From Chitinophagaceae bacterium LGM1 (GTDB taxonomy: Bacteria; Bacteroidota; Bacteroidia; Chitinophagales; Chitinophagaceae), in NCBI GenBank assembly GCA_018604165.1, contig CP075895.1, positions 1,788,501 through 1,852,500 of the forward strand: 64,000 nucleotides of DNA, read 5' to 3'. Position 1 is the first letter of the stretch. Every line of letters starts with the position of its first letter. The notes under the pieces were generated by a model. The model was not told the DNA's origin. It did no database searches and saw only the letters and a program-made list of their open reading frames with translations. The position numbers were made by a program, and so were the translations under genes. Positions 35,726-45,283 of the stretch are shown piece by piece.

Positions 35726-36988
35726 ATGCCACGTAATAAGTACATCAATATATTGCTGCCATTGGCAATACTTACAGAGGCATTTTCTTTACTTTTTCTG
35801 CACAAACAACATATTACAGGCAATACGCCTAATGCCGTCATTCTTTTTATTTCGTCTATGGCTGCGGGTGTATTGGTAATAATGAAATTTTATAATAACG
35901 GCACTATACAAGTTGCAGATACGTCAGGTAAAAAGAATAGGTATGCAGTGCTATTGACAAGCATCGCAGCTATTGCATGGATGGCAATAGATGCCAATAG
36001 TGTTTTTGAACGCATTGTAATTGATATATATTGGTCTGACATCATACCTGCTGTACAGATAGTGACAAAACGCTTTGTAGAGGGAGCATATCCCTATGCA
36101 CCCATGACAGAACTTGGTTACACTACACCCGTAGGTTATATGCCTTTCCATTGGCTGCCATACAGCATTGCGGAAGTGTTGAAATTTGACTACCGCTGGA
36201 TTAGCTTCTCTGCTTTCGTGCTGGCCTTTATGGTACTCATAGTACGGACATATAAACGCAATGTAACTGCTACTATTATTACCATCTTTCTAACTACCGC
36301 ATCGTACTACCTGATGAGCAGGTATAGCACAGGCATCATGGCGGTAACAGTTGAATTGCTGATAGCAGCATACTACATGCTATTGGTAAGTGGTATCAAC
36401 AGCAATAAGTACATGACAATAGGTGCGACGGTAGCCATCTGTTTACTATCGCGGTATAGCTTTGCATTGTGGTTGCCATTGGGCATCTTCGTGTTATATA
36501 CAAACGGAGATAGAAAGTTGCTACTGAAAGCTATAATAACGAGTATTGTTATCATTCTGCTATGTTACATCATTCCTTTCCTTAGTAAAGACTGGACTGT
36601 ATTTTACAAAACCAATACAGGCTATGCAGGCATGAACTGGGAATGGCAACACCTGTGCGATAACGGGGTACCCTGCAACCTGTTTAACGGCGTGGGCTTC
36701 GCGCACCTGTACTACAACCATTACGGACAAGCCAATTATAAGGCAGCGTTTGAAACGTGCAGGTTGGTATTCTTTTTTGCATCCATAGGTGTATGTATTG
36801 CAATGGGTATTTGGTATTGTATAAATAAGAAGAAGATTGATTACAGAATATTCCTGATGGCATCTTTGAAAATATACCTGAGCATATTCTTTGCCTGCAT
36901 GATAGTACCTTACGACTACCTGATGATAACCGGATTGCTTGTATCCATAGCCCTCTACGCCGAGCAAGCAAGGTACAGGGTTGTATAG
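35726..36988 (+). CDS. GT-C-like polytopic membrane protein
   Basis: A 420-residue integral membrane protein with about ten to eleven hydrophobic segments. The first large loop (residues about 105-150) includes GAYPYAPMTELGYTTPVGYMP-like sequence, recalling the Y-P...P-P-x-x-Y-P loop of polyprenol-phosphate-sugar-dependent glycosyltransferases of the GT87/DUF2029 type; the acidic catalytic residue could be D128 or nearby, but this is inference. Starts 101 bases from the divergent rnr gene. Convergent with the beta-CASP gene, five bases apart. Function not proven. Confidence 0.65.
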   Translation: MPRNKYINILLPLAILTEAFSLLFLHKQHITGNTPNAVILFISSMAAGVLVIMKFYNNGTIQVADTSGKKNRYAVLLTSIAAIAWMAIDANSVFERIVIDIYWSDIIPAVQIVTKRFVEGAYPYAPMTELGYTTPVGYMPFHWLPYSIAEVLKFDYRWISFSAFVLAFMVLIVRTYKRNVTATIITIFLTTASYYLMSRYSTGIMAVTVELLIAAYYMLLVSGINSNKYMTIGATVAICLLSRYSFALWLPLGIFVLYTNGDRKLLLKAIITSIVIILLCYIIPFLSKDWTVFYKTNTGYAGMNWEWQHLCDNGVPCNLFNGVGFAHLYYNHYGQANYKAAFETCRLVFFFASIGVCIAMGIWYCINKKKIDYRIFLMASLKIYLSIFFACMIVPYDYLMITGLLVSIALYAEQARYRVV

Positions 36989-36993
36989 CGTCA

Positions 36994-38403
36994 CTACAAG
37001 CCCCCCAGCCCAATAACCTGATGTTGGTCTGGTATCTCTACATCGCGGAATCCTTTGCGTACCAACCTATCTCTGAATGCTTGCTGTACTTCATATTCAC
37101 CATGTACTAAGAATACTTTGCTTACCCCATGCGGGTCTTGGCATGATAGCCATTGGCTCATGTCTTCATAATCGCCATGCGCGCTCATACTACTGATGCT
37201 GGCAACCTCTGCCTGTACACTGTATTGCTCACCGAAAATGGTTACTTCTTGCTTACCCGCTTTTAGTTTACCTCCTAGTGAGTTGGGTTCGCAATATCCA
37301 ACCAATAATACTGTATTTCTTTTATGGCTTATGTTGTGCGCTATATGGTGCTTCACCCTACCTGCCTCTGCCATACCCGATGCGGATATGATGACACAAG
37401 GCTCGTTGTTTTCATTCAGCCTTTTAGAATCCTCCACATCTTCTATAAAATGCAGGTTCTTAAAGCCGAATACGTCTTCATCTTTTTTCAGTAATTCCCG
37501 CACTCCTTTATTAAAACATTCGGGGTGTTGCTTTATTACAGCAGTCAGGTCGGTAGATAGGGGGCTGTCAACATAATAATTAACTGGTGGCAGGCGGCGT
37601 TCCAATTCCAATCTATTGAGCAAGTACAGCAATTCTTGTGTACGCCCCAAGCTGAATGCGGGTATGATGAGCTTGCCTTTCTTTTCCAAACAAGTATGTA
37701 TGATATGCTGCAATACTTTTTCGGTTGCAGGCACTACTATATCGTGTAGTTTATCGCCATAGGTAGATTCCAACAATATCACATCCGCCTGCGGAAAAAC
37801 ATCGGGCGAGCGCAATATATCATCATTATACCTGCCTATATCTCCACTGAATGTGAGGCGTATTTCTTTACCCTTTTCTTTCAGCCGCAGGTTGACCGCT
37901 GCACTACCTAATATATGTCCACAGTCGGTATATAACAGTTCTATATCCTCGTCTATCTTGTAGGATTGGTTGTAGTCCACCTCTTGTAGTAAAGGCAATA
38001 CATTCAGCGCATCGTCTTCTGTATATAGCGGCTCTATCAGTTCTCTACCCTGTGCTTTGCGGCGTTTGTTTACATGCCTTACGTCTGCCTCTTGTATGCG
38101 TGCAGAGTCGAGCAGCATAATGCGCATCAGCGATGCAGTAGCAATGGTACAATATATCTTTCCCTTGTAACCATCTTTCACCAGTTTTGGCAGCAAGCCT
38201 ATATGGTCTATATGTGCATGAGAGATAATAACATAGTCCAGTTCTCTCGGCTCAAAACCCCATTCTCTATTCAATCTTTCGGTATCTCTACCCATTCCCT
38301 GAAACAAGCCACAATCGAGCAGTATCTTTTTGCCCGATGAAAAGTGGATGATGTGTTTAGACCCTGTAACCGTACGTGCCGCGCCGTGAAAAGACAATTT
38401 CAT
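36994..38403 (-). CDS. Metallo-beta-lactamase/beta-CASP RNA-processing nuclease
   Basis: A 469-residue protein with the metal motif H62-A-H64-I-D66-H67 of the MBL fold, the beta-CASP insert (PAFSLGRTQELLYLLNRL, then VDSPLST), and the C-terminal motifs ISASGMAEAGRVKHH and LVHGE. This is the CPSF-73/ysh1-like branch: RNA endo/exonucleases. The role in Bacteroidota is unclear; rRNA or mRNA processing is likely. I chose ATG at 38401-38403 (MKLSFHGAARTVTGS); an upstream in-frame ATG at 38470-38472 lies inside the terminator of the next gene and would add 23 unconserved residues. Confidence 0.9.
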   Translation of the reverse strand: MKLSFHGAARTVTGSKHIIHFSSGKKILLDCGLFQGMGRDTERLNREWGFEPRELDYVIISHAHIDHIGLLPKLVKDGYKGKIYCTIATASLMRIMLLDSARIQEADVRHVNKRRKAQGRELIEPLYTEDDALNVLPLLQEVDYNQSYKIDEDIELLYTDCGHILGSAAVNLRLKEKGKEIRLTFSGDIGRYNDDILRSPDVFPQADVILLESTYGDKLHDIVVPATEKVLQHIIHTCLEKKGKLIIPAFSLGRTQELLYLLNRLELERRLPPVNYYVDSPLSTDLTAVIKQHPECFNKGVRELLKKDEDVFGFKNLHFIEDVEDSKRLNENNEPCVIISASGMAEAGRVKHHIAHNISHKRNTVLLVGYCEPNSLGGKLKAGKQEVTIFGEQYSVQAEVASISSMSAHGDYEDMSQWLSCQDPHGVSKVFLVHGEYEVQQAFRDRLVRKGFRDVEIPDQHQVIGLGGL

Positions 38404-38458
38404 ATACCATGCATTATGTGCATACCGAAGATAATGAATAAGGCGGGTAGCTGCCAAC

Positions 38459-38487
38459 AAAAATGCCCTCATTACGAGGGCATTTTA
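38459..38487 (-). terminator. Intrinsic terminator of the parvulin operon
   Basis: AAATGCCCTC pairs with GAGGGCATTT around a five-base loop; on the minus strand it is followed by a TTTTTG run. It ends the three-gene operon that starts at 43379. Confidence 0.8.
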
Positions 38488-38505
38488 TGTTAAAGTATTT
38501 CCAAG

Positions 38506-40470
38506 TTATTTTACCATGCTTTTAAAGACAGGCTCATCAACCTTTACAGGGTATTTGGCGCGCAGGTCTTCATGCCATTTCTTCTCAAGATAATCCTGGT
38601 ACTCTGCAACGATGTAACCTTTCGCTTCTATCAAAGATTTGGGCATAGAAGTTTCATACACCTCATCCACTCTTACTGCACTATACGTACCATTTTCATT
38701 TTTCCTCGGTTTGGTAAACTTACCTTTTATCAATTCTGATTGCGGATAATCTTTATACTTAGAAAATTCATACCTACCGTGTACTACCGTAACTGCATCA
38801 GGGTTCTCTTCTGTATTTATTTTTTTAAGGAAATCTTCGTCTTTAACATCTTTTTTACTGAACAGTTTTTGGCCTTCCTTCAGCATAGCCTCATTTTTGA
38901 AGGTATAAATAACCCCACTAAAGCCAGGTTCCCACTGATACTTATTTTTCTTAGTTTCATAAAATGCCTTTAGGCCAGTTGTATCTTTTGATGCTTTGGA
39001 CCACACGTTACGATCCATCAATTCAAACAACATAATACCATCAGCATATTCTTCCATTAATGCTTTGAATTCAGGCTTTTCTTCAATCAGCTTATATTCC
39101 TGATAATCATTAATAACATTATTCAAGTACAATGCATAAACGTCTTTCAATACAGAAGTACGTAATCCCATTATTCTGCCACGCATAAGTGTTTCCATAA
39201 ACTTAACTAAATCGTGTTGGCTATATTCTTTTTTATTAAAAACGAATAATGGTTTTGCCATTGACTTAAAATCATCGGCAGAAAAAGTATTACCTCTTTT
39301 CCCAGTATCGGGTATTTGGAGAACTCTTGCTAACAACTCATCATAATTAGATGCATACTCTTTAAAACCGTTTTGTTCTTTAATTTTTGATATGTATGCA
39401 TCTTTTGCTGATTGAGAACGGGCATCGTTTTCAACTTTTTTCTTTATCTGCGGACGAAGTGTTTCATAAGATTGAAGAGGTATTTTACTGATAAGCTTCA
39501 GTAAATGTATTCCATAGTCTGTTTGTATTGGCTCGGATAATTGTCCCGGAGTATTTAACGCAAAAGCAGCTTTTTCAAACTCTAATGCCATTTCACCTAC
39601 CCCAAACTGTTTTATGACCCCACTCTCATTTACTGAAAATTTATCTTCTGAATATTTTTTCACAGCATCTTCAAAACTCATTCCTTTTTTTATGTCTGTT
39701 ATAGCACTATCAATCTTCCTTTTTGCATCTGCAATTGCTTCATCACCCCTCGATTTTTGGACGGTAGCAAGTATTTGAGCTACCTGTATCTGTCCGATAG
39801 CAGGTCTGCGATCTATAACCTTTAATATATGGTATCCGAATTGGGTTCGAAAGGGACGTGATATTTTGCCAACTGGTGTATTGTATGCCGCATTTTCGAA
39901 TTGATATACAGTTTGCAATGCGGTGAAATAACCAATATCCCCCCCCCTGTTTTTCGAATCGTTATCATCAGAAAACTTAGCTGCCATTGCAGCAAAGTCT
40001 GCTTTACCTTTGGTAAGCGCGTTATATATACTATCCGCTTTTTTATATGGTTCTGTAGTGTCTTTTGACTGTGAAAATTGAGAAGAATATATCAAAATAT
40101 GAGCGACACGTACATCTTCTTTCATTCGTTGGTAAACCTCTTGCATTATCTTTTCAGTCATCTGTTCATCTGTCAGATAGTTCTTTGCAAGTTGCTTACG
40201 ATAACTTGTCAACTCATAATTAATCGACGATAAGGTATCAACACGTTGCAGTTTAGCTTCAGCAACTTTCATTTTAAACAATGAGTATAAATCGAGATAC
40301 TCCCGTAGTGCTTTTTCAGACATATCAGCTTTGCCATTCAAACTGTTTTTCTGATATACTTTTAAAAACTCATCTTTAGAAACAGCATTACCCCCGTATT
40401 TGAATAATGTTTGTGCATTTATATTTCCAAGAGCAATAAAGGTGATGCATGTCAATACTAACTTTCGCAT
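38506..40470 (-). CDS. Periplasmic parvulin-type peptidyl-prolyl isomerase (SurA/PpiD-like)
   Basis: A 654-residue exported protein. A signal peptide ends near residue 19 (NINA-QTL). An N-terminal helical chaperone region (about 20-120) precedes two PpiC/parvulin domains: VRVAHILIYSS...GGDIGYFTALQTVYQFENAAYNTPVGKISRPF (about 120-215) and a second one (IQVAQILATVQKS...KEFGVGEMALEFEKAAFAL-like, about 225-325). The long C-terminal part has no obvious motif. It probably helps fold outer-membrane or secreted proteins. Last gene of the operon with two TlpA-like thioredoxins. ATG at 40468-40470. Confidence 0.9.
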   Translation of the reverse strand: MRKLVLTCITFIALGNINAQTLFKYGGNAVSKDEFLKVYQKNSLNGKADMSEKALREYLDLYSLFKMKVAEAKLQRVDTLSSINYELTSYRKQLAKNYLTDEQMTEKIMQEVYQRMKEDVRVAHILIYSSQFSQSKDTTEPYKKADSIYNALTKGKADFAAMAAKFSDDNDSKNRGGDIGYFTALQTVYQFENAAYNTPVGKISRPFRTQFGYHILKVIDRRPAIGQIQVAQILATVQKSRGDEAIADAKRKIDSAITDIKKGMSFEDAVKKYSEDKFSVNESGVIKQFGVGEMALEFEKAAFALNTPGQLSEPIQTDYGIHLLKLISKIPLQSYETLRPQIKKKVENDARSQSAKDAYISKIKEQNGFKEYASNYDELLARVLQIPDTGKRGNTFSADDFKSMAKPLFVFNKKEYSQHDLVKFMETLMRGRIMGLRTSVLKDVYALYLNNVINDYQEYKLIEEKPEFKALMEEYADGIMLFELMDRNVWSKASKDTTGLKAFYETKKNKYQWEPGFSGVIYTFKNEAMLKEGQKLFSKKDVKDEDFLKKINTEENPDAVTVVHGRYEFSKYKDYPQSELIKGKFTKPRKNENGTYSAVRVDEVYETSMPKSLIEAKGYIVAEYQDYLEKKWHEDLRAKYPVKVDEPVFKSMVK

Positions 40471-40502
40471 ACTGTTTGAAATTTCAGATTTATTTATGGT
40501 TA

Positions 40503-41939
40503 TTATTTTGCTTTTTTGTCGAGTGATTCTATAAGCCCTGCAATATTACTATAATCGATTCTTTTACCCCTAATTATCTTTTTTTCATCTAAAACATATA
40601 TCATCGGCGTCATATATATATTATATTCCTGCCTGAAATTTGATTCCCGTTTAGGATCCCATACATGCGTCCAATATTCAATCTTATTATCTTTTATGTA
40701 GTCTTTCCATAGTTTCTCATCATCATACGTAGATACGGCATATATACCTACTCCTTTCTTACTTAATACAGCCTTGTATAGTGAATCTATTTTGGGCATT
40801 TCTTCTTTACAATGTCCACAGTCTGGCGACCAAAATACGAGAATTGTATATTTACTTTTTTGCGAATGAAGGCTCTGCTCCTTATTATTAACATCAGGTA
40901 ATTTTATTTCGGGTGCAATATTCCCTATCACGTTTGGAGCTATTTTTCTTGCTGAAGTTATATATTTCTGCAACTCCTCCTGAGTTAACCATACAGCATC
41001 ACCTTTCATGTAATAGTTCTCTACCAAATACACAAAAACCTTATCCATCCCCATTATTTTACTGCTTTCTGCATTGTATGTAAGCCACCAAAGTGTGTAC
41101 TTAAATAACTCAGGTGATTTTTTAGCTCTCAAAAGGAGCATCTTACACTCTTTTATTACACTATCTTCATACGGGTATGTCAGTTTATTGATGTACTCAT
41201 CAAGCCTGCTGTCATAGATAGGTGTATGTATTAACCTATCATCGTTAAAATCAAACCCATCCCAATAATGCTCTTTATAGTACCTGTAAGGAAATGTTGA
41301 ATCTATTGTTTTACCATCCTGCATGTAATGTTTCTCTTCAGGTACTTCAGGTATATTTAACGCATTGAAAATCTTTGTAAGTATTGATGTGGGATTTTTT
41401 GCAGCAAAATCCTTTCTATACACGTTAAGCTGTTTACCAGCATCTGCTATTTTTTTGTTGACAGATGCAGAATCTGAAGCCGTTTTGGCTTGAGATAGCT
41501 GGTATGCATATTGCTCCTGCTGCTTACCGAACTTATTCAAAAACTGGCTGTACTCTACAAAGTGACTATTATCTGCTGAGTTGCTAAACTTCAATCCCAA
41601 AGGCAAGTCCTTAACGGTTATGATTATTGATAAATCTGCACCGTTATCAAGCAAAAAATCGAAATACGTTTTTTTATCTGAAAGTAATATCAAATAGATG
41701 CCACCCAACGTTTTAGTATTGCTTTTCATTATAGCAATACCATTCTTATCAATTCTTGCAGAATCTGTTTTGTAGATAGTAGGCAGTGGCTTACCGAAAT
41801 AGTGCGCCAGGTATACGAAACTATCTTTTATATCTGTAAACTTCAGTTGTATGTTGTAACCATCCTTTGCATGAACACCGTTGACAAGTAAAATGCAACT
41901 TAACATCAACAAGCAGGTTCTAGCCAATATTTTATACAT
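40503..41939 (-). CDS. TlpA-like thioredoxin lipid/envelope protein, copy 2
   Basis: A 478-residue exported protein. Signal peptide residues 1-24 (VHA-KDG). N-terminal DUF4369-like beta domain (YNIQLKFTDIKDSFVYLAHYFG), a central DUF5106-like helical domain with HYWDGFDFNDDRLIHTP, and a C-terminal thioredoxin domain with active site C374-G-H-C377 (VFWSPDCGHCKEEMPKIDSLY). The pattern is that of periplasmic TlpA/ResA-like thiol-disulfide proteins of Bacteroidota, whose partners are unknown. It is a tandem paralogue of the gene just upstream, six bases apart. ATG at 41937-41939. Confidence 0.88.
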   Translation of the reverse strand: MYKILARTCLLMLSCILLVNGVHAKDGYNIQLKFTDIKDSFVYLAHYFGKPLPTIYKTDSARIDKNGIAIMKSNTKTLGGIYLILLSDKKTYFDFLLDNGADLSIIITVKDLPLGLKFSNSADNSHFVEYSQFLNKFGKQQEQYAYQLSQAKTASDSASVNKKIADAGKQLNVYRKDFAAKNPTSILTKIFNALNIPEVPEEKHYMQDGKTIDSTFPYRYYKEHYWDGFDFNDDRLIHTPIYDSRLDEYINKLTYPYEDSVIKECKMLLLRAKKSPELFKYTLWWLTYNAESSKIMGMDKVFVYLVENYYMKGDAVWLTQEELQKYITSARKIAPNVIGNIAPEIKLPDVNNKEQSLHSQKSKYTILVFWSPDCGHCKEEMPKIDSLYKAVLSKKGVGIYAVSTYDDEKLWKDYIKDNKIEYWTHVWDPKRESNFRQEYNIYMTPMIYVLDEKKIIRGKRIDYSNIAGLIESLDKKAK

Positions 41940-41945
41940 AGTATT

Positions 41946-43379
41946 CTATTGTTTCCCTTCTTTTTTCTTTCTTTCAAGAATATCAATTAACGTCAAAACA
42001 TTTTCATGATCTAGTTTTTTACCCCTGATAATTTTCTTCTCATCAAGCAAATAAACAGAAGGGGTACCATATACGTCATAATCTGCTTTATAATTAGATG
42101 TATGTTCCGGATTGTGCATGTGCATCCATTCATCCAGCTTATGCTTTGCAATAAAATCTTTCCATAACTTATCTTCATCACCTACTTTCATGGCAAAAAT
42201 CTTAACACCTTTACTCTTCAGCGCAGCTTTATATACCGAGTCTATTTTAGGAATCTCTGTTTGGCAATGTCCGCAATCTGGCGACCAGAATACCAATAAA
42301 GTGTATTTTGCTTTAACATCTGAAAGCTTACTTGGTTTACCATTAATATCTATCAAACTTAAATCAGGTGCTAAGTTACCAATAACATTGGGAGCCACTT
42401 TTTGCGCCCTGTCAACGTACTTTTTCAATGTTTCATTATCCATCCAATAAGCATCTCCTTTCATGTGGTAGTTCTCTACCATATACACAAACACTTCATC
42501 CATGCCCATTACTTTACTGTTCTGCGCCCATTGTGTTACCCAATGCAGGGTATATTTAAAGAGCTCTTTTCTGCCACGCGTTTTAACAAGTAGTGCATCT
42601 GCTTCTTTTTCTACAGAATCAGGTAATGGCAATACTAACTTGTTAAAATACTCATCCAGTCTTGTATCATATAGTGGGGTATGTATCAGCCGGTCATCAG
42701 TAAAATCAAAGCCATCCCAATAATGAGTTTTATAGTAATTGTAACCGAAAGCACTATCAACTGTACCATCAGGCATATAATGTAGCCCTGCCGGCACCTC
42801 AGGTATTTTTAAGGCGTTAAAAATGGAAGTAAGCAAGGTTTTAGGATATTGTTTGGTATACCCTGCCCTATATTCTGTCAACTCTTTACCAAGTTTTTTG
42901 CCTTCGTCATATACAGCAACTGTATCAGCCTTTGTTTTTGCGATTGCTAATTTCCCTTCCAACTGCTGGTTGCGTTTACCGAAATCTGAAAGAAACAACA
43001 TGTATTTAGCAAAGCGTTCATTTTCCGGAGAATTAGTAAACTTGAGCGTACCTGTTATATCTTTTGTATTTACAGAAGCACTGAAGTTATCGCCATTGTT
43101 CAGCAAAAGCTCAAAATACCTAGCCTTGTCCTCAAGCAATATCATGTAGATACCGCCGAGTGTTGTATCCTTGGATTCAAGAACTGCAACACCATTCTTG
43201 TCTACTTTTGCTGAGTCTGCCTTATAAATAGTTGGCAGTGGCTTGCCAAAATAATGGGCTAGGTATATCATTGAGTCTTTGTAATCTGCAAACTTGATAC
43301 GGATTTTATAGCCGTCTGCAGCTTGAGTGCTTACAATACCTGACAATGAGAATAAAAAAGAAAATAATATTTGTTTCAT
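41946..43379 (-). CDS. TlpA-like thioredoxin envelope protein, copy 1
   Basis: A 477-residue exported protein with the same three-part plan as its neighbour: DUF4369-like N-terminus, DUF5106-like centre (HYWDGFDFTDDRLIHTPLYD) and C-terminal thioredoxin domain with C369-G-H-C372. The chosen ATG at 43377-43379 starts a signal peptide (MKQILFSFLFSLSGIVSTQA); the longer frame would need a TTG at 43413-43415 and would hide the signal peptide. First gene of the operon thioredoxin, thioredoxin, parvulin. Likely a disulfide or reductant handler in the periplasm. Confidence 0.88.
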   Translation of the reverse strand: MKQILFSFLFSLSGIVSTQAADGYKIRIKFADYKDSMIYLAHYFGKPLPTIYKADSAKVDKNGVAVLESKDTTLGGIYMILLEDKARYFELLLNNGDNFSASVNTKDITGTLKFTNSPENERFAKYMLFLSDFGKRNQQLEGKLAIAKTKADTVAVYDEGKKLGKELTEYRAGYTKQYPKTLLTSIFNALKIPEVPAGLHYMPDGTVDSAFGYNYYKTHYWDGFDFTDDRLIHTPLYDTRLDEYFNKLVLPLPDSVEKEADALLVKTRGRKELFKYTLHWVTQWAQNSKVMGMDEVFVYMVENYHMKGDAYWMDNETLKKYVDRAQKVAPNVIGNLAPDLSLIDINGKPSKLSDVKAKYTLLVFWSPDCGHCQTEIPKIDSVYKAALKSKGVKIFAMKVGDEDKLWKDFIAKHKLDEWMHMHNPEHTSNYKADYDVYGTPSVYLLDEKKIIRGKKLDHENVLTLIDILERKKKEGKQ

Positions 43380-43497
43380 AATCTGTAATTGGTGAAAATA
43401 ATTGTTTTTGTACAATTAACATCCCTTCTAACCATGCTTGTAGAATGGAATTGTCAAATTTAAATGATACAGACAGCGTAACCTAAGCTAATGGATG

Positions 43498-43505
43498 TAA
43501 ATTTG
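43498..43505 (+). promoter_or_regulatory. Bacteroidota -7 box before rlmD
   Basis: TAAATTTG matches TAnnTTTG, 41 bases before the TTG start. No -33 TTTG at 19-21 bases upstream. Confidence 0.35.
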
Positions 43506-43546
43506 CTGCTTATTAACTTAATTCTAACAATCTCTTATACAATAAC

Positions 43547-44962
43547 TTGGCTCGTAAAAAGAAACCTGAAATAAACGGATTGCAAGTAACTGCTTATGCA
43601 GCAGAAGGCAAGAGCTTAGCAATGCTGGAAGATGGCAAAGTGCTGTTTATTGAAAATGCCATACCGGGCGATGTGGTAGATGTACGTGTGGTAAAAAACA
43701 AGAAAAGCTGGGCAGAAGGTAAAGTACTGCGTTTGATAAGCCCCTCACCTACCAGAATACCCCCCTTTTGTGAACATTTTGGCACTTGTGGTGGCTGCAA
43801 ATGGCAAATGGTAACCTACGAGCAGCAAATAGCCTATAAACAACAACAGGTGCAAGACCAGCTAACCCGTATAGGGCATATAGCATTGCCGCGTATGCTG
43901 CCAATATCGGGCAGCCCTGTACAACAGTACTACCGCAATAAGCTGGAGTTTACATTCAGCACCCATAAATACCGCACACACGAGGAGATAACTGCTGCAG
44001 GCGATGCAATATTAACCCCTGAACCTGCTCTAGGTTTTCATGCACCCGGACTGTTTGATAAAGTAGTACCCATCCATACGTGCTACCTGCAACAAGAACC
44101 TACAAATAAATTGCTATTGGTATTAAGGCAATATACTACTAAGCACAACCTGCCTTATTATGACTACCGTGCCCATACAGGCTGGCTACGCAATGCTGTG
44201 ATAAGGATTGCCAGAACAGGCGAAATATTGGTGAATATTGTAATGCAACATGAAAATAAACTACAAAGAACTGCACTTTTAGACCATTTGCTGCAAGAAA
44301 TACCAGAAATAACAACCTTGCACTACACCTTCAACCCAAAAGTAAACGATAGTATACACGACCTGGAAGTGCATACATATATAGGAAAAGGATATATTGA
44401 AGAAGCGCTTGAAGATTTCAGATATAAAATATCTCCTAAGTCTTTCTTCCAAACCAATACGTATCAGGCAGAAAACCTGTATCGGATAACAAGGGAATTT
44501 GCAGGGCTAACAGGCAATGAAGTGCTATATGACCTGTACTGCGGCACTGGCAGTATTGGTATTTTTTGTTCAGGTAATGCTAAAAAAGTAATTGGTATTG
44601 AAGTAGTTGCAGATGCTATTGCTGATGCAAAAATAAATGCAGCATTAAACGGCTTAGATAAATGTCACTTCTACGCAGGCGATGTAGCAGATATATGTAC
44701 TGATGATTTTTTCGCTGAGCATGGCAAACCTGATGTAATTATTACAGACCCGCCACGAGCCGGTATGCACGAAAAGTTGGTACAGCAACTGTTAAAGATT
44801 CGGGCACCAAAAGTAGTATATGTAAGTTGCAACCCCGCCACACAAGCCCGCGATCTTCAATTGCTAGACCAAGCTTATGTTGTAACAAAGTTGCAACCTG
44901 TAGATATGTTTCCGCATACGCATCATATAGAAAATGTAGCGTTGCTGGAGTTAAGACAATAG
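43547..44962 (+). CDS. rlmD: 23S rRNA (uracil-C5)-methyltransferase RlmD-like
   Basis: A 471-residue SAM-dependent RNA methyltransferase of the RlmD/RumA family. An N-terminal TRAM domain (about 8-65) precedes an iron-sulfur cluster motif C75-x5-C81-x2-C84 with the fourth cysteine in HTCYLQQ near residue 180. The SAM site is YDLYCGTGSIGIF, and the catalytic cysteine lies in VYVSCNPATQARDL. It makes m5U in 23S rRNA (position 1939 in E. coli), although Bacteroidota members may act at another uridine. The start is TTG at 43547 (MARKKKP); no ATG fits. Convergent with a small lipoprotein gene one base away. Confidence 0.9.
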   Translation: MARKKKPEINGLQVTAYAAEGKSLAMLEDGKVLFIENAIPGDVVDVRVVKNKKSWAEGKVLRLISPSPTRIPPFCEHFGTCGGCKWQMVTYEQQIAYKQQQVQDQLTRIGHIALPRMLPISGSPVQQYYRNKLEFTFSTHKYRTHEEITAAGDAILTPEPALGFHAPGLFDKVVPIHTCYLQQEPTNKLLLVLRQYTTKHNLPYYDYRAHTGWLRNAVIRIARTGEILVNIVMQHENKLQRTALLDHLLQEIPEITTLHYTFNPKVNDSIHDLEVHTYIGKGYIEEALEDFRYKISPKSFFQTNTYQAENLYRITREFAGLTGNEVLYDLYCGTGSIGIFCSGNAKKVIGIEVVADAIADAKINAALNGLDKCHFYAGDVADICTDDFFAEHGKPDVIITDPPRAGMHEKLVQQLLKIRAPKVVYVSCNPATQARDLQLLDQAYVVTKLQPVDMFPHTHHIENVALLELRQ

Positions 44963-44963
44963 T

Positions 44964-45212
44964 CTATTCAAACATACAATCGTTAGCAGTAACAGTCGTA
45001 TCATTACCAGAAACTGTAGTAGAAGACCAATCAGAACACCAACCTTTGGCTTTATTGCGGGTAGTTCTATAATCTTCTTTTGTAATGGATATTGCAGTTA
45101 CGCTATCGTTTATTTTTGTGGTTGTTGTACACGAACATTTAAAATCCCTTTTACAAGAAATGAATGTTGTAACAACCAGAAAAACACCTGCAAATACAAT
45201 TGCTTTTGCCAT
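44964..45212 (-). CDS. Small putative lipoprotein
   Basis: An 82-residue protein with a lipoprotein signal: basic start, hydrophobic stretch and lipobox FISC with Cys20. The mature 62 residues are Thr/Ser-rich and contain four more cysteines (CSC, WCSDW, NDCMFE), which could form disulfides. No recognised family. ATG at 45210-45212. Although short, the lipobox and cysteine pattern make it more credible than a random frame. It is convergent with rlmD and divergent from the next GT gene. Confidence 0.6.
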   Translation of the reverse strand: MAKAIVFAGVFLVVTTFISCKRDFKCSCTTTTKINDSVTAISITKEDYRTTRNKAKGWCSDWSSTTVSGNDTTVTANDCMFE

Positions 45213-45283
45213 AGAAGTATATATTTGAAAATAAAAGTAGAAAAAAATTATACGAAAGTATACCTACAACATATAGTTTTTTA

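Noticed and set aside
38404..38472. Longer start for the beta-CASP nuclease
   Set aside because: The upstream ATG falls in a terminator hairpin and adds residues before the conserved MKLSFHGAARTVTGS start.
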